Shown one piece after another: positions 55,435 to 64,000 of a stretch of DNA of 64,000 nt. The stretch lies in contig OW203744.1 of assembly GCA_934045075.1 (NCBI GenBank), positions 6,945,795 to 7,009,794 on the forward strand, in the 5' to 3' direction. Every line of letters starts with the position of its first letter. Position 1 is the stretch's first letter. A program made the translations under genes and the position numbers. This DNA comes from Yponomeuta sedellus (Eukaryota > Arthropoda > Insecta > Lepidoptera > Yponomeutidae). The notes beneath the pieces are model-generated. The model did no database searches and was not told the origin of the DNA. It worked only from the letters and a program-made list of their open reading frames with translations.

Positions 55435-55585
55435 TTTTATAAGGTCTTTCTTCTAAGATTTTTGAGTAAGTGCTCGAATCTCCATCAGCGATAACTCGCC
55501 CATATATGACGTTGTACATTTCCAAGGAATTTTTGAACTCGTAGTTTTTGAAACATCTATGAACTTTTGGGAGTATTCCTTTATT
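55435..55585 (-). pseudogene. Duplicate of part of the Mutator-like transposase gene
   Basis: Near-identical in DNA to the matching stretch of the 57.9-60.2 kb gene (start near 59313), encoding SLEMYNVIYGRVIADGDSST, but lacking an internal 40-bp block (after TTTTTGAA). Identity ends abruptly on both sides. Confidence 0.85.
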
Positions 55586-55689
55586 TGAATACTCATCTCA
55601 GAATTGAATATTGAAGGTAGGTGAATATAAAAATTATTTATTATGTTATATACAATGTTTATTATGGTTTACAAATTAATTAGTAGCTA

Positions 55690-56562
55690 ATGGGATTATT
55701 TACAAAATATTCTTTGAATTTTTCACGTATATATTGTGCTTGATAAGACGTCCGGGCGTTGGTTTGTAATCGTGTTTGTAATGTTTGTTGATTCGTATTG
55801 ACAGTAATATAGGCAATGTCATTATCACCGTCCTTATCTCGGATAATGTTATGCAACAAACAGCAAGTTTTGATGAGTAATCTTGCATGACATTTGTTTG
55901 TCTCTATGGGCGATCTGAAAATATGCCACTTGGATCTTAAAATTCCGAAAGCACACTCAATAGTCTTTCGAGCCCGCGATAATCGCTTATTAAATTACTC
56001 ATTTTGTGCATTAAGTACGCTTTGTGGATAAGGTCGCATCAAATATGTTTTGAGTGGATATCCTTCATCTCCAATAAAAACCATTGGTCGAACGATATCT
56101 GATGTGGGTAGATATTGTGGACCTGGTATATTGTAGTTATTACTTTGAAGTAAACGGTTCAAATTAGAGTAATGGAATGTCCCTGCATCGCTTTGTTTCC
56201 CTCTTCCTCCAACTTCTATACAAATTAATCTTTTGTCAGCATCCGCGACCGCTTGCAAGTGCATCGAAAAGAAATGTTTATAATTATAATGCGATGATCC
56301 AGCCAACTTAGGATTTTTTATTCGACAGTGCTTGCCATCAATAGCACCAACGCAATTAGGAAATTGCCATTTTTCATAGTATTTTTCCGTTATATTTTTC
56401 AATAATTCTTCTGTCGGTTTTGGCATATGTAAATGTACCAAATTTTTCCATATAGCTTTACAAGTGCCATAAACTATGTTGGCTACCGTGTTTTTTCCCA
56501 TTCTGAATGACAACGACAGTCTTTTGAAAGGCTGCCCACTCGCCAAAAACCTGAAAAAGTTA
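55690..56562 (-). pseudogene. HARBI1-like transposase, 5' end missing, one nonsense codon (Harbinger-D)
   Basis: Starts at an acceptor (TTTTTCAG|G) at about 56561 and reads FLASGQPFKRLSLSFRMGKN, VGAIDGKHCRIKNP (first Asp), MVFIGDEGYPLKTYLMRPYP (second Asp). TAA at 55995-55997 follows, then in the same frame FNKRLSRARKTIECAFGILR (catalytic Glu) and CCLLHNIIRDKDGD to a stop near 55700. Only that stop interrupts the frame. The upstream exon is absent. A divergent MADF/BESS gene starts 45 bp away, also lacking its 5' exon. Confidence 0.82.
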
Positions 56563-56606
56563 TGTATGTAATAAATAGTCTGTTCGTTCTTTGTTTCAGT
56601 GACCGA

Positions 56607-57289
56607 TTTAAGGAAGAAATGGAAAAGATCACTATAGAAAGGAATTAAGAAAAAATCCTGCCCCTAGATCAGGAGATGCCGGAAATGTTAATCAACCCTC
56701 AAATTGGCAATATTTTTCTCAATTGAGGTTTTTGCAAGATGAAGTTGTACCAAATGTTACTGAGGGTAATTTAAGCAGTACTGAAGTAAGTAATCAGATA
56801 AGTAATGATTATTTTGAGATAGAAGACATATCTGGAGAAAACTCTCAAGAAGATACAACCGGTCATAATGAAGAATCTTCTATTTATCCGCAACAACCTT
56901 CTACATCCTCACAAGAGGCTCCTGTTTCTTCTCAAGAAGCTTCTACATCATCGCAAGAAATTTCTACGCCTTCAAGAGAAGCTTCTGCGTCACAACGATC
57001 AAGAAAAAAGAGAACAGCGAATGACATAAGAACTGAATTTTTAGAATTGGAAAGGAAAAGGATAAGACTGCTGGAAAATGATTTATCAAATCAAAGTAGA
57101 AACGAGGCTTCTAGAAATGAGAATAAGTCTGATGACTACTACTTTTTTATGAGTTTGCTTCCACAAATGGAAAAATTGACGCCTGTTCAAAAGTTTAGAG
57201 TAAGACAAAAAAATAATAAAGCTCTTCTAGATGAGTTAAGTGTAAATGAAAGCACGTACCCTTCTAATGAATCATATGTATGGGTATAG
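56607..57289 (+). pseudogene. MADF/BESS protein, 5' end missing, frameshift (Harbinger-D partner)
   Basis: After acceptor TGTTTCAG: TDLRKKWKRS, a frameshift, then YRKELRKNPAPRSGDAG and WQYFSQLRFLQDEV, the second half of a MADF domain. A Ser/Gln/Glu repeat region follows (SSQEAPVSSQEASTSSQEIS), then KKRTANDIRTEFLELERKRI and a BESS motif (DDYYFFMSLLPQMEKLTPVQ). It ends at TAG about 57287. Same architecture as the fragment at 10.7 kb. Pairs with the HARBI1-like gene on the other strand. Confidence 0.75.
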
Positions 57290-57476
57290 TACTCAACAAT
57301 AGAGGTATATCAATCTTATAATGAAAATACTGTCAATAAATAACAAAACTGTGATTTAAATAGGTAACTAATCGTCGTACAAATGAGAACTTTAATTTTA
57401 GAGAGAAGATTTAGTTTTAAGATTAGAATAAGCGTGAAATTATACTGACCACTAAGTATATCGACCTTGTAATAAA
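57290..57476. other. 3' flank of Harbinger-D partner
   Basis: Contains AACTAATCGTCGTACAAATG (57365), echoed at about 57722 (ATTAATCGTCGTACAGACGA), so the flank is partly duplicated around the SINE. Confidence 0.4.
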
Positions 57477-57489
57477 AATACTGTAAATG

Positions 57490-57678
57490 ACCTATTTAGA
57501 GGCTAAAAATTTCACCCATGCCGGGATTCGAACCCGCAACCTCTGGCTATCCGTACCAGGTACGGATAGCCAGAGGTTGCGGGTTCGAATCCCGGCATGG
57601 GTGAAATTTTTAGCCTCTAAATAGGTTTTTAAATTTGTTCCTTAGCACGGGTTAGTGCATTAAAAATAAAAATAGTGT
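57490..57678 (+). mobile_element. tRNA-headed SINE with inverted 5' segment, copy 2 (perfect palindrome)
   Basis: Flanked by AATACTGTAAATG at 57477-57489 and 57679-57691. The first 68 bp are the exact reverse complement of the following 68 bp, one central base apart (57490-57626): ACCTATTTAGAGG..GTACC, A, GGTACGG..AATAGGT. The tail continues TTTTAAATTTGTTCCTTAGC to the TTAAAAATAAAAAT end. The tRNA-like A-box half is missing. Confidence 0.85.
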
Positions 57679-57849
57679 AATACTGTAAATGAGTAAGAAA
57701 ACTGTGATTGTAGAAATAATTAATCGTCGTACAGACGAAAACTGTGTTTTTTAAAATAAATGATAAACTGTTATGTTACTTATTTCATACGAAACGTTTT
57801 TATGTTATATTTTTCGTCAAAGATAAATAATTAAGGCTGATTAGTGTGT

Positions 57850-60199
57850 AGTAGGTATTTAATCAAAATTATTGTATCTGGGAACTTAATACGGATGCCA
57901 AACTATTTACTAAATTAGTAGAGTACACTCCGAATAGACACATTGCTCTTCGAGTTATGTGAAATTGTCCTTGAACCTGAAAATACCAGCAATCTGTTTT
58001 GTTAGTGATCATTTTATTGTCTTTTACTTCCCAGAATTTAAATTTCCTCTTTTCAACTGCCTCCTTGATAGGAATTTTATAAGCAGACAACGGGCATTTT
58101 ATCTCCACTATAGTATCATTTACAACTAACCCATCTAGAGGAGCCGCTAAAAATGGTAGATCACTATCGATTAATAATCCACATGGTTACACTATTTTTA
58201 TTTTTAATGCACTAACCCGTGCTAAGGAACAAATTTAAAAACCTATTTGGTACGGATAGCCAGAGGTTGCGGGTTCGAATCCCGGCATGGGTGAAATTTT
58301 TAGCCTCTAAATAGGTTTTTTAAATCCACATGGTCTTATCTCCACTCCGTCTTGTGCCGCGAGTTGGTTAAGAGCAATTTTTTCGTTATCCACGCTATGT
58401 TTGATCAAAAGTACATTCGAAATGTCAATTTTGTATAAAAGAGATTTAACAATACTCGCGCTTGTGGTCGGGCGGCGTTTGATATCTTTTCCAAAGTTTG
58501 AAGCTGTTAATAAATTTCTTCTCAGTTCAAGCCATTCGCTACTATCTCTTTCAATTTGTGACCTTTCTTGGTGAGTTTTTTTCAAATTGTTCAAAAAACT
58601 TTCTTTTGCCAGTTCATAAACAGCAGATTCCATATCAGGCTTTTGGCAGCTATCTGTACAATAATTACTGTCTTCTACTTTAGTTAATGTCGGTTTTATA
58701 TTAACATAGAATTTTTTTTTCCTTTTAACATTTCTTCTCAGTTTGTTTCTTAGCATTCGTTTTTCTTCAAATGCTTTTGATTTTGGACTCTTGCCTAAAA
58801 GTGATTTTTGCAAATTATTTAATCGCCTTTTTGTGTTATATGCCACAACGGCAGCCGCGCATCTAGACTGATATGTTTGCTAAGTTTGTTCTTTTGCCGC
58901 TTACAAATTTTGCAATTATGCTATTGAACTGTTCAACAGCATTGCTGTCAAGGTCATTAATCAGACTACGAGAATGTGTGCCAACTATTCCTACAATATG
59001 TTGAATTTAGGCCCAAAACGCAGTTTTTTACTTTCGGCACAAGGTCTACACTTTTTTTTTTCACTGCAGCAGTAGTAATCTAGACACTGTGATGTCCAAA
59101 AGCGTTATTGTAAGAATTATAAATGTCTGTGTAGAGCTTATTTATGAGCTTACCCCTAATTCAGCAGCAGTATTTTTATGTTCTTTTATAGCTGAACAAA
59201 TAAGTTTCCTGATGGCGAGTATTCGTTGTGTGGTAAGCATTTTCCGCATACTTAGCGCATATATTTCGGAGAATGTGGTTGCGACATTCGCATTTCTCGA
59301 CTGTAACATTTTTATAAGGTCTTTCTTCTAAGATTTTTGAGTAAGTGCTCGAATCTCCATCAGCGATAACTCGCCCATATATGACGTTGTACATTTCCAA
59401 GGAATTTTTGAAACCTTCTACTAATATTGCTGCCTCCATGCCAGAGGAAGAACTCGTAAAGTTTTTGAAACATCTATGAACTTTTGGGAGTATTCCTTTA
59501 TTTTCTGCACGAGCACACTGGCAGCAGTATTTAATTTTTACTCCTAAAAAAAGCACTTCTCCGAACTTCCTACCGACTATGGCCGCAGCTCCAGAAAGTG
59601 CAGAAATATTTGCTTTGTAGGAGCGCTTAGACCAGCAGCCATCAGCAATTACATCGATGACTGCTATTCCGTCTTTCACTCTTCCTTCTTCTATTGCCGC
59701 CAGCCTTTCGCGTTCCGCTGCAGCCGCCATGGACTCATGGGCAGTTTTTTCCCAATGTTCACAAACATCAACGTGTTTTTTATTATACATTTGTTTTGTC
59801 AGTGTCGGAAGATTCATTGTCGCACACAATCCTTGCTTGGAATTGCTCCAAACCAATGCCAGCATTTGTTATACCAGAAACTGCAGCTGTATTTATATCT
59901 AAGTTTTCCCCTGGGCATGGATCTGACGTGTTGGCTATAAATTCTTGTTTACACATGTTGCACGTAAGTTTAAGCTTAGAGTGTAGACCTACTTTCGTTT
60001 CTCCAGTTATGTCTAGGTTAGATAGGTTACAGCCGAGTTGAGGAGCGTTGTTGGAAATAATTTTCAGCTTTTCGAAGAAATACTTTTTGTCTATTATAAG
60101 TCTCTCACTAGCGTAATATGCATTTCCGTCTTGGTTCTCAGCTTCTTTACTCTTGTATTTTTTCAAAACTTTATTTTGACCTCTGTAAACTCTTGGCAT
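57850..60199 (-). pseudogene. Mutator-like transposase joined to a YqaJ-type nuclease
   Basis: Reads from MPRVYRGQNKVLKKYK (60199) through LKLTCNMCKQEFIANT and GITNAGIGLEQFQ. After a frameshift near 59800: NLPTLTKQMYNKKHVDVCEH, VIADGCWSKRSYKANISALS (Asp), YCCQCARAENKGILPK, GRVIADGDSSTYSKILEERP (Asp), ECRNHILRN. Then degraded sequence with QFNSII-like and KICKRQKN blocks. At 58846-58322 AYNTKRRLNNLQKSLLGKSP ... SSEWLELRRNLLTASNFGK begins a YqaJ/lambda-exonuclease-like domain, continuing after a SINE at 58180 with IDSDLPFLA and EIKCPLSAYK..YFQVQGQFHIT. The nuclease residues (Glu of EWLELR, Asp of the second block, E-x-K) are still seen. Several stops in the middle. Known as a mobile-element gene type in animals; its mechanism is not settled to my knowledge. 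Confidence 0.75.
58187..58321 (-). mobile_element. tRNA-headed SINE with inverted 5' segment, copy 3
   Basis: Flanked by AATCCACATGGT (58175-58186 and 58323-58334, approximately). On the minus strand: inverted segment AAAACCTATTTAGAGG..CGTACC, then AAATAGGTTTTTAAATTTG..TTAAAAATAAAAATAGTGTA in normal sense. Inserted in the YqaJ domain of the Mutator-like gene. Confidence 0.8.
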
Positions 60200-60241
60200 G
60201 GTGCGTCTGCAATGAAACAAAATATGATATGAAGTATGCAA

Positions 60242-60757
60242 CGATTTTTGTATGCTATCATGACCACTGGAAGAGAAGGAAGGAAAAAAATTAATATGGC
60301 CTATTGTGTTATTCGGCTGTGTAAGCTGTCACTCATCAAAATCCGCCTAGCAGTTTTAGCGTGAAAGAATAACAAACATCAACATTCATCCATCCATGTG
60401 ATGTGATTTTTTACACATACCGTTCTGGTGAAATATACTCGTCATTATTTATTTTAGGCTCAATTGCGTTGTTCGTACAGATGAAATCGACATAATTTTC
60501 TGCAAAATCTTTCTTGAAATGTAAACAAAACGTGAATAAATATATTAATTGCAGGGGAAAATCCTTCTTCGTTTGACTTTTGAGTTTTTTAGTTTAGTAA
60601 AAAACTCATACTTTTGACGAAAAAAAAACAGCAAAATAACATAAAAAAACCGAGTGCCCCACAGTCTAAGCAGGCGGAACCAGTCTAAATTAGGCCCAGG
60701 TTCAAACATCAAGTGGTCCTGCCTACTACTGCTTTACCGTTTTTTTCTTCAAAATAC
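60242..60757. other. Possible exon and flank; no firm gene
   Basis: On the minus strand AGATTTTGCAG|AAAATTATG (about 60508) and GAACG|GTATGTG (about 60420) bound a stretch open as ENYVDFICTNNAIEPKINND, but the phase does not join the exon at 60758. Unresolved. Confidence 0.25.
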
Positions 60758-60892
60758 CTAATGGGCTCTTCAACCTCGTCGTAATCTTGCTCACGCACGT
60801 CATGAATGTTTGAACAAGCCACTACAGGAACAAGGTCTGTAATCTTGGGAAATGTAGGGCTAACAACAGGGTGGATCTCTGTCAAGGGTGGC
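60758..60892 (-). CDS. 45-codon exon, second copy of a tandem exon duplication
   Basis: Follows acceptor TTTTTAG and ends at donor AG|GTATTT. 135 nt, phase 2 on both sides, open: PPLTEIHPVVSPTFPKITDL, CSNIHDVREQDYDEVEEPI. The upstream copy (63250-63297 plus 61004-61093) differs by a handful of substitutions and one missing base. The intron upstream is also duplicated (AAGTAAATACATTTTGTTTT). Product unknown; acidic Asp/Glu/Tyr-rich repeat. Could be a fragment of a host gene. Confidence 0.45.
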
Positions 60893-61003
60893 CTAAAAAC
60901 AAAACAAAATGTATTTACTTGAAAAATAAAGGTACTTGTAAAATTTATGGATAATCTGTAAATTTTAAATATTCTATTAAAATGATTTCTTTCATCAACA
61001 TAC

Positions 61004-61093
61004 CTAAAAGGGCCTTCAACCTCGTCATAATCTCGCTCATGCACGTCATGAGCAGAAGGACAAGCCACTTCAGGAACATGGTCGTAATCTTAG
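61004..61093 (-). pseudogene. 3' part of the first exon copy, split by piggyBac-C
   Basis: Encodes HVPEVACPSAHDVHERDYDE VEGPF in the frame matching the second copy and ends at AG|GTATGT. Together with 63250-63297 it makes 134 nt when one TTAG is removed, one less than the intact copy, so the frame is shifted. Confidence 0.6.
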
Positions 61094-63249
61094 CCCTTTG
61101 CAACCGAGGAAATAAATTTTACAAATTCAACCATCCTGCCTAAAATTCCTCGTTATGGCAGTTCATAGACTCCAAGAAAAATGACTAAAAAAATACCTTT
61201 GGTGCTAGTCCGGCTAAAAACTAACTGCACGATCGTGCGATGTAGGAATACATTGTAAATGCACGATCGTGCAAATCAATATTATACATGGTAGATGAGG
61301 AGATAAAACGCTGAAAATCAAAATAAATTTAGTATATTGGTTATAAGTCTATATTTATGATCGGTCTTTTCAGTTTCAAAGCAAAGAAAAAATCGTTTTA
61401 ACATTAGGTACTCAATTAACGATGTAGGAATAAAATGAGCTCCTTGATGAGCTCATTTTCACCTTCTAACAAGAAAACTGTCAAAATTATTATTTCTTCT
61501 GATATGTAGTCCAAGAAGCAGTTTTGGCATCGCAAATTGCAGAGATATACATTGCACCTAATGCAGGTTTTGTTCGGCTTGTGCAGTTCTCTGACTGACA
61601 AGCTCTTGGTGACTTGATGTCATTAAAAATTGGGTAATGTTCGTTATTGTCGTGATACATACAGCTCCCTTGCAGCACACTCCTTGCAAATGCGAAATTA
61701 CAGATGGACCGAAACCGAATCATTATTATCGAAGATTGTCTTACGTCCTTTATATATTTCGAAATTCAGCATGAGACCCTTGCTTGAAGACAGAACAAAG
61801 TTTTTAATGCCTGGTAGGGCGAGGCTTATCCTTTACCACCTGCCGCAAAGCATATCTGCCTATCAAGGGAATCATTCGTTCGTCTATTTAGTAAAACCCA
61901 GGTCCTCTCTGGTGCAGAAGCACTAGCTCAGCTGGACTATCAGAAGATAGTCGTCTTTTATTTTTTTGAAAATAGAAAACACTTGAAAAAAGAATTACAA
62001 CCATGATTTCTTAAATCTAATTACTGTTTTACTACTATTTGTGGTCTTATCGCTTAGAGTGGTCTCTTCCAGAAAACCTTTGGATGGCGTATGCATAGGT
62101 TGTACTTTACAGAGTGTCCAGATTGTCATTACCTGGTAGAGCAGTATCTGTGTCTACCACGTGCAAAGCTATCCTCAGAGTCAGTAATATATCGCTGATC
62201 ATCAACGAAGATAATTTGTTGAGAGCAATACCTTGATAGGCGATAGGCGATATCAACACATTGATAGGCGAAGGTAGAGCAGATCTCCTATCAAAGCTTG
62301 CATTCCCAAGAACTTCACTATTTCTTGTCGTTCTTAGGATTATTGACCTTTCCGTGGTTGTAGAGTCGGTAAGTGCACCTGTGTGCACACACCCCGTGTG
62401 TTGATGTAGGGTTGGGTAGACACTACGTCTTCCCTGGCCGGTGACTGTTACAAACAGTAACACTTCTGGAAAAAGTCTAGTACTTCTGGTCTAGTACTGA
62501 TTCGAGTTGACGAAATGCTGAAAGAGCCTTCGTTGGTGACGTCGGAATGCGAGATGCTATTTTAATCGAGCACAAAAGTTACGATCTTCTCGAACGTCGT
62601 CAGATACAACATCTGGAGCTTGTTCTAGAAGTAAATCAAGAAATACTGGACTGAATTCGAGAGTCCAGGGATTTCAACCTTGTTTTCTTCTAAATCCTCA
62701 ATTTCGGAGTCATGCCATCTCCCAGGGCAGCGTAAATCTCGTCAGCTAGTAAGTAAGTGCCTGAAATGAAATGAACCTTCATTTAAAAACAAAGAAAACA
62801 GGCTTAAAACCGTAAACATTACCTACAAAGGTCCTGATATAAAATGCCGTCCAGCAAACGAAAGCACACGATCGTGCAACAAAATTTTTCCAGACATATT
62901 TTATAACCAAAAACGAATTTTCTATTTATAAAAACGTCACACATCACTAAATAAATTATTCATATACACATTCTAACTTAACTATCACAAAGTTTCAGAC
63001 AAAATGTAGCAAAAATCGGTACTTACGTGAAGCGGGTTTCCCGCCAAAGTACGCAGCCATTTCCGACAACGGTTCGCGGGCTTTTGATGGCTGACAAGTG
63101 AGATGCCGGACCTCGCGGTATTTTTTGTAGGCAAAATAGATAAATGCACGATCGATCGATGCCGGTTGCGTTCCGAAAAGTTGATTCGTTTGGAGTCAGG
63201 ATTTTTTTAAAGTTAAATGCACGATTGTGATAGCTCGGTTGCAAAAGGG
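61094..63249 (-). mobile_element. piggyBac-like element flanked by TTAG (piggyBac-C)
   Basis: Left end CCCTTTGCAACCGAG; right end reverse complement CCCTTTTGCAACCGAG; flanks TTAG at 61090-61093 and 63250-63253. Subterminal TGCACGATCGTGCA palindromes occur at 61226, 61260 and 62864, with decayed forms at 63145 and 63218. The internal gene is a broken piggyBac transposase. Confidence 0.8.
61430..62465 (-). pseudogene. piggyBac transposase remnant (piggyBac-C)
   Basis: Around 61900-61720: MIPLIGRYALRQVVKDKPRP and KNFVLSSSKGLMLNFEIYKG, the block after the first catalytic Asp. At about 61600-61500 two frames give SPRACQSENCTSRTK and CIRCNVYLCNLRCQNCFLDY, the C-terminal cysteine-rich domain. The parts between, with the second and third Asp, are deleted. 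Upstream frames to 62465 are not recognisable. Confidence 0.65.
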
Positions 63250-63297
63250 TTAGGTAATGTGGGGCCAACAGCAGGGTGAATGTCTATCAAGGGCGGC
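63250..63297 (-). pseudogene. 5' part of the first exon copy, split by piggyBac-C
   Basis: After acceptor TTTTTAG: PPLIDIHPAVGPTLP, matching PPLTEIHPVVSPTFP of the copy at 60758-60892. It is interrupted by the element at TTAG. Confidence 0.6.
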
Positions 63298-63451
63298 CTA
63301 AAAACAAAATGTATTTACTTGTTAAACAAAGGTAAAGGTATAACGGAGTAACTTTGCACCACATTTGTTTAGCGATTAGCTAACTACCTATAAACTTATT
63401 TTACAGCCTACTGATGTTGTCATTGCAGTCATAAATCAATAATATACACAC

Positions 63452-63501
63452 ACGAAGGGTTCCGTACCATTATGTATAAAGACAGCCGGACGGACGGACG
63501 G

Positions 63502-63535
<34 letters not shown>

Positions 63536-63602
63536 AGACGGACGGACAGCGAAGTCTTAGTAATAGGGTCCCGTTTTACCTTTGGGTATGGAACCCTAAA
63601 AA
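63452..63602 (+). repeat. Tetranucleotide array in a common moth repeat
   Basis: GACG/GACA units (63486-63548) lie between AAGGGTTCCGTACC and GGGTATGGAACCCTAAAA, which are roughly inverted copies of each other. This arrangement is abundant in moth genomes. Confidence 0.75.
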
Positions 63603-64000
63603 TAAAACATATTTATGTAATATTACCACTTTGTCTTTCGCATTGTGGTGCAAAGTCGCCCCACTAGGTTTAAAGTAATATATATTATGTAAAGTCATTT
63701 AGGCATAATCGGTAAATTTCACTAATTCTATTTAATTGTGCGTAACCTAGTCGCAATTTTATGAGTTTATGAATGAAACAGTCGAATCTACGTATACCTA
63801 CCTACTCACCGATATCAACATAGATATCGGTGAGTAGGTAGGTACCTAAGTAAAGGCTTTATACATCTATGTTAGATGATTTAGGTATACAGCGTCTAGT
63901 CACGCCAGGTCATCTCCATAGAGTAGGTAGGTACATAGTTACATACCTATTATGTTTGTGGTTCAATACATTTTCTGCGAGTTCTATGTTTGGAAATGCC
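63603..64000. other. No gene; one strong hairpin
   Basis: AT-rich sequence with TAGGTACCTA-type words and the hairpin at 63795-63844. Confidence 0.45.
63795..63844. repeat. Perfect 22-bp-arm hairpin
   Basis: The left arm (63795-63816, starts TACCTACCTACTCACC) and right arm (63823-63844) are exact reverse complements with loop AACATA. Confidence 0.9.

Noticed and set aside
63486..63548. CRISPR-like or regulatory array
   Set aside because: Pure tetranucleotide GACG/GACA repeat inside a common moth repeat; no spacers.

Overview
The window looks like moth (lepidopteran) genomic DNA. The evidence is AT-rich intergenic sequence, spliceosomal introns with GT/AG ends, several repeat tails familiar from Lepidoptera, and an insect-type mix of transposable elements. 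It contains no bacterial operons, no CRISPR array and no certain host gene. It is best read as a transposon graveyard in which elements have landed inside older elements. Family names below rest on motifs read by eye; no database search was run.

Layout. 0-5 kb: minus-strand BEL/Pao gag-pol with two in-frame stops (BEL-A), running off the left edge. 5-8.4 kb: non-LTR and copia fragments, then tRNA-derived SINEs. 8.4-11.2 kb: a Harbinger remnant (transposase piece plus MADF/BESS piece) split by a TA-flanked pogo-like element. 11.3-22.9 kb: a RAG1-like (Transib-type) transposase gene on the minus strand with at least two introns (Transib-A). It is cut open by a young BEL/Pao retroelement with near-identical LTRs (BEL-B, 12.3-19.9 kb) and by a jockey-like fragment. 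24.1-27.5 kb: a piggyBac with both ends and TTAA duplications. 27.8-29.4 kb: second RAG1-like copy. 31.0-32.4 kb: FLYWCH-MULE remnant split by a SINE. 33.9-35.2 kb: a possible four-exon gene that may be a host gene. 35.9-39.4 kb: two more RAG1-like pieces and a pogo remnant.

41.7-46.5 kb holds the best-preserved element: a Harbinger with an open six-exon HARBI1-like transposase (382 aa) and, convergently, an open five-exon Myb/SANT protein (274 aa). 46.5-51.1 kb: piggyBac and Tc1/mariner remnants and a HARBI1-like gene that has lost its catalytic Glu. 52.1-55.6 kb: BEL-C with a non-LTR insertion, and a GIY-YIG fragment. 55.7-57.3 kb: a Harbinger that lost both 5' halves. 57.5-60.2 kb: a minus-strand Mutator-like transposase joined to a YqaJ-type nuclease. 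60.7-63.3 kb: a tandemly duplicated 45-codon exon, one copy interrupted by a piggyBac-like element flanked by TTAG.

The most interesting items are the four dispersed RAG1-like loci, all on one strand; a SINE family whose three copies all begin with an inverted copy of their own 3' part; the intact Harbinger gene pair; and palindromic subterminal repeats in a piggyBac-like element with a non-TTAA duplication.
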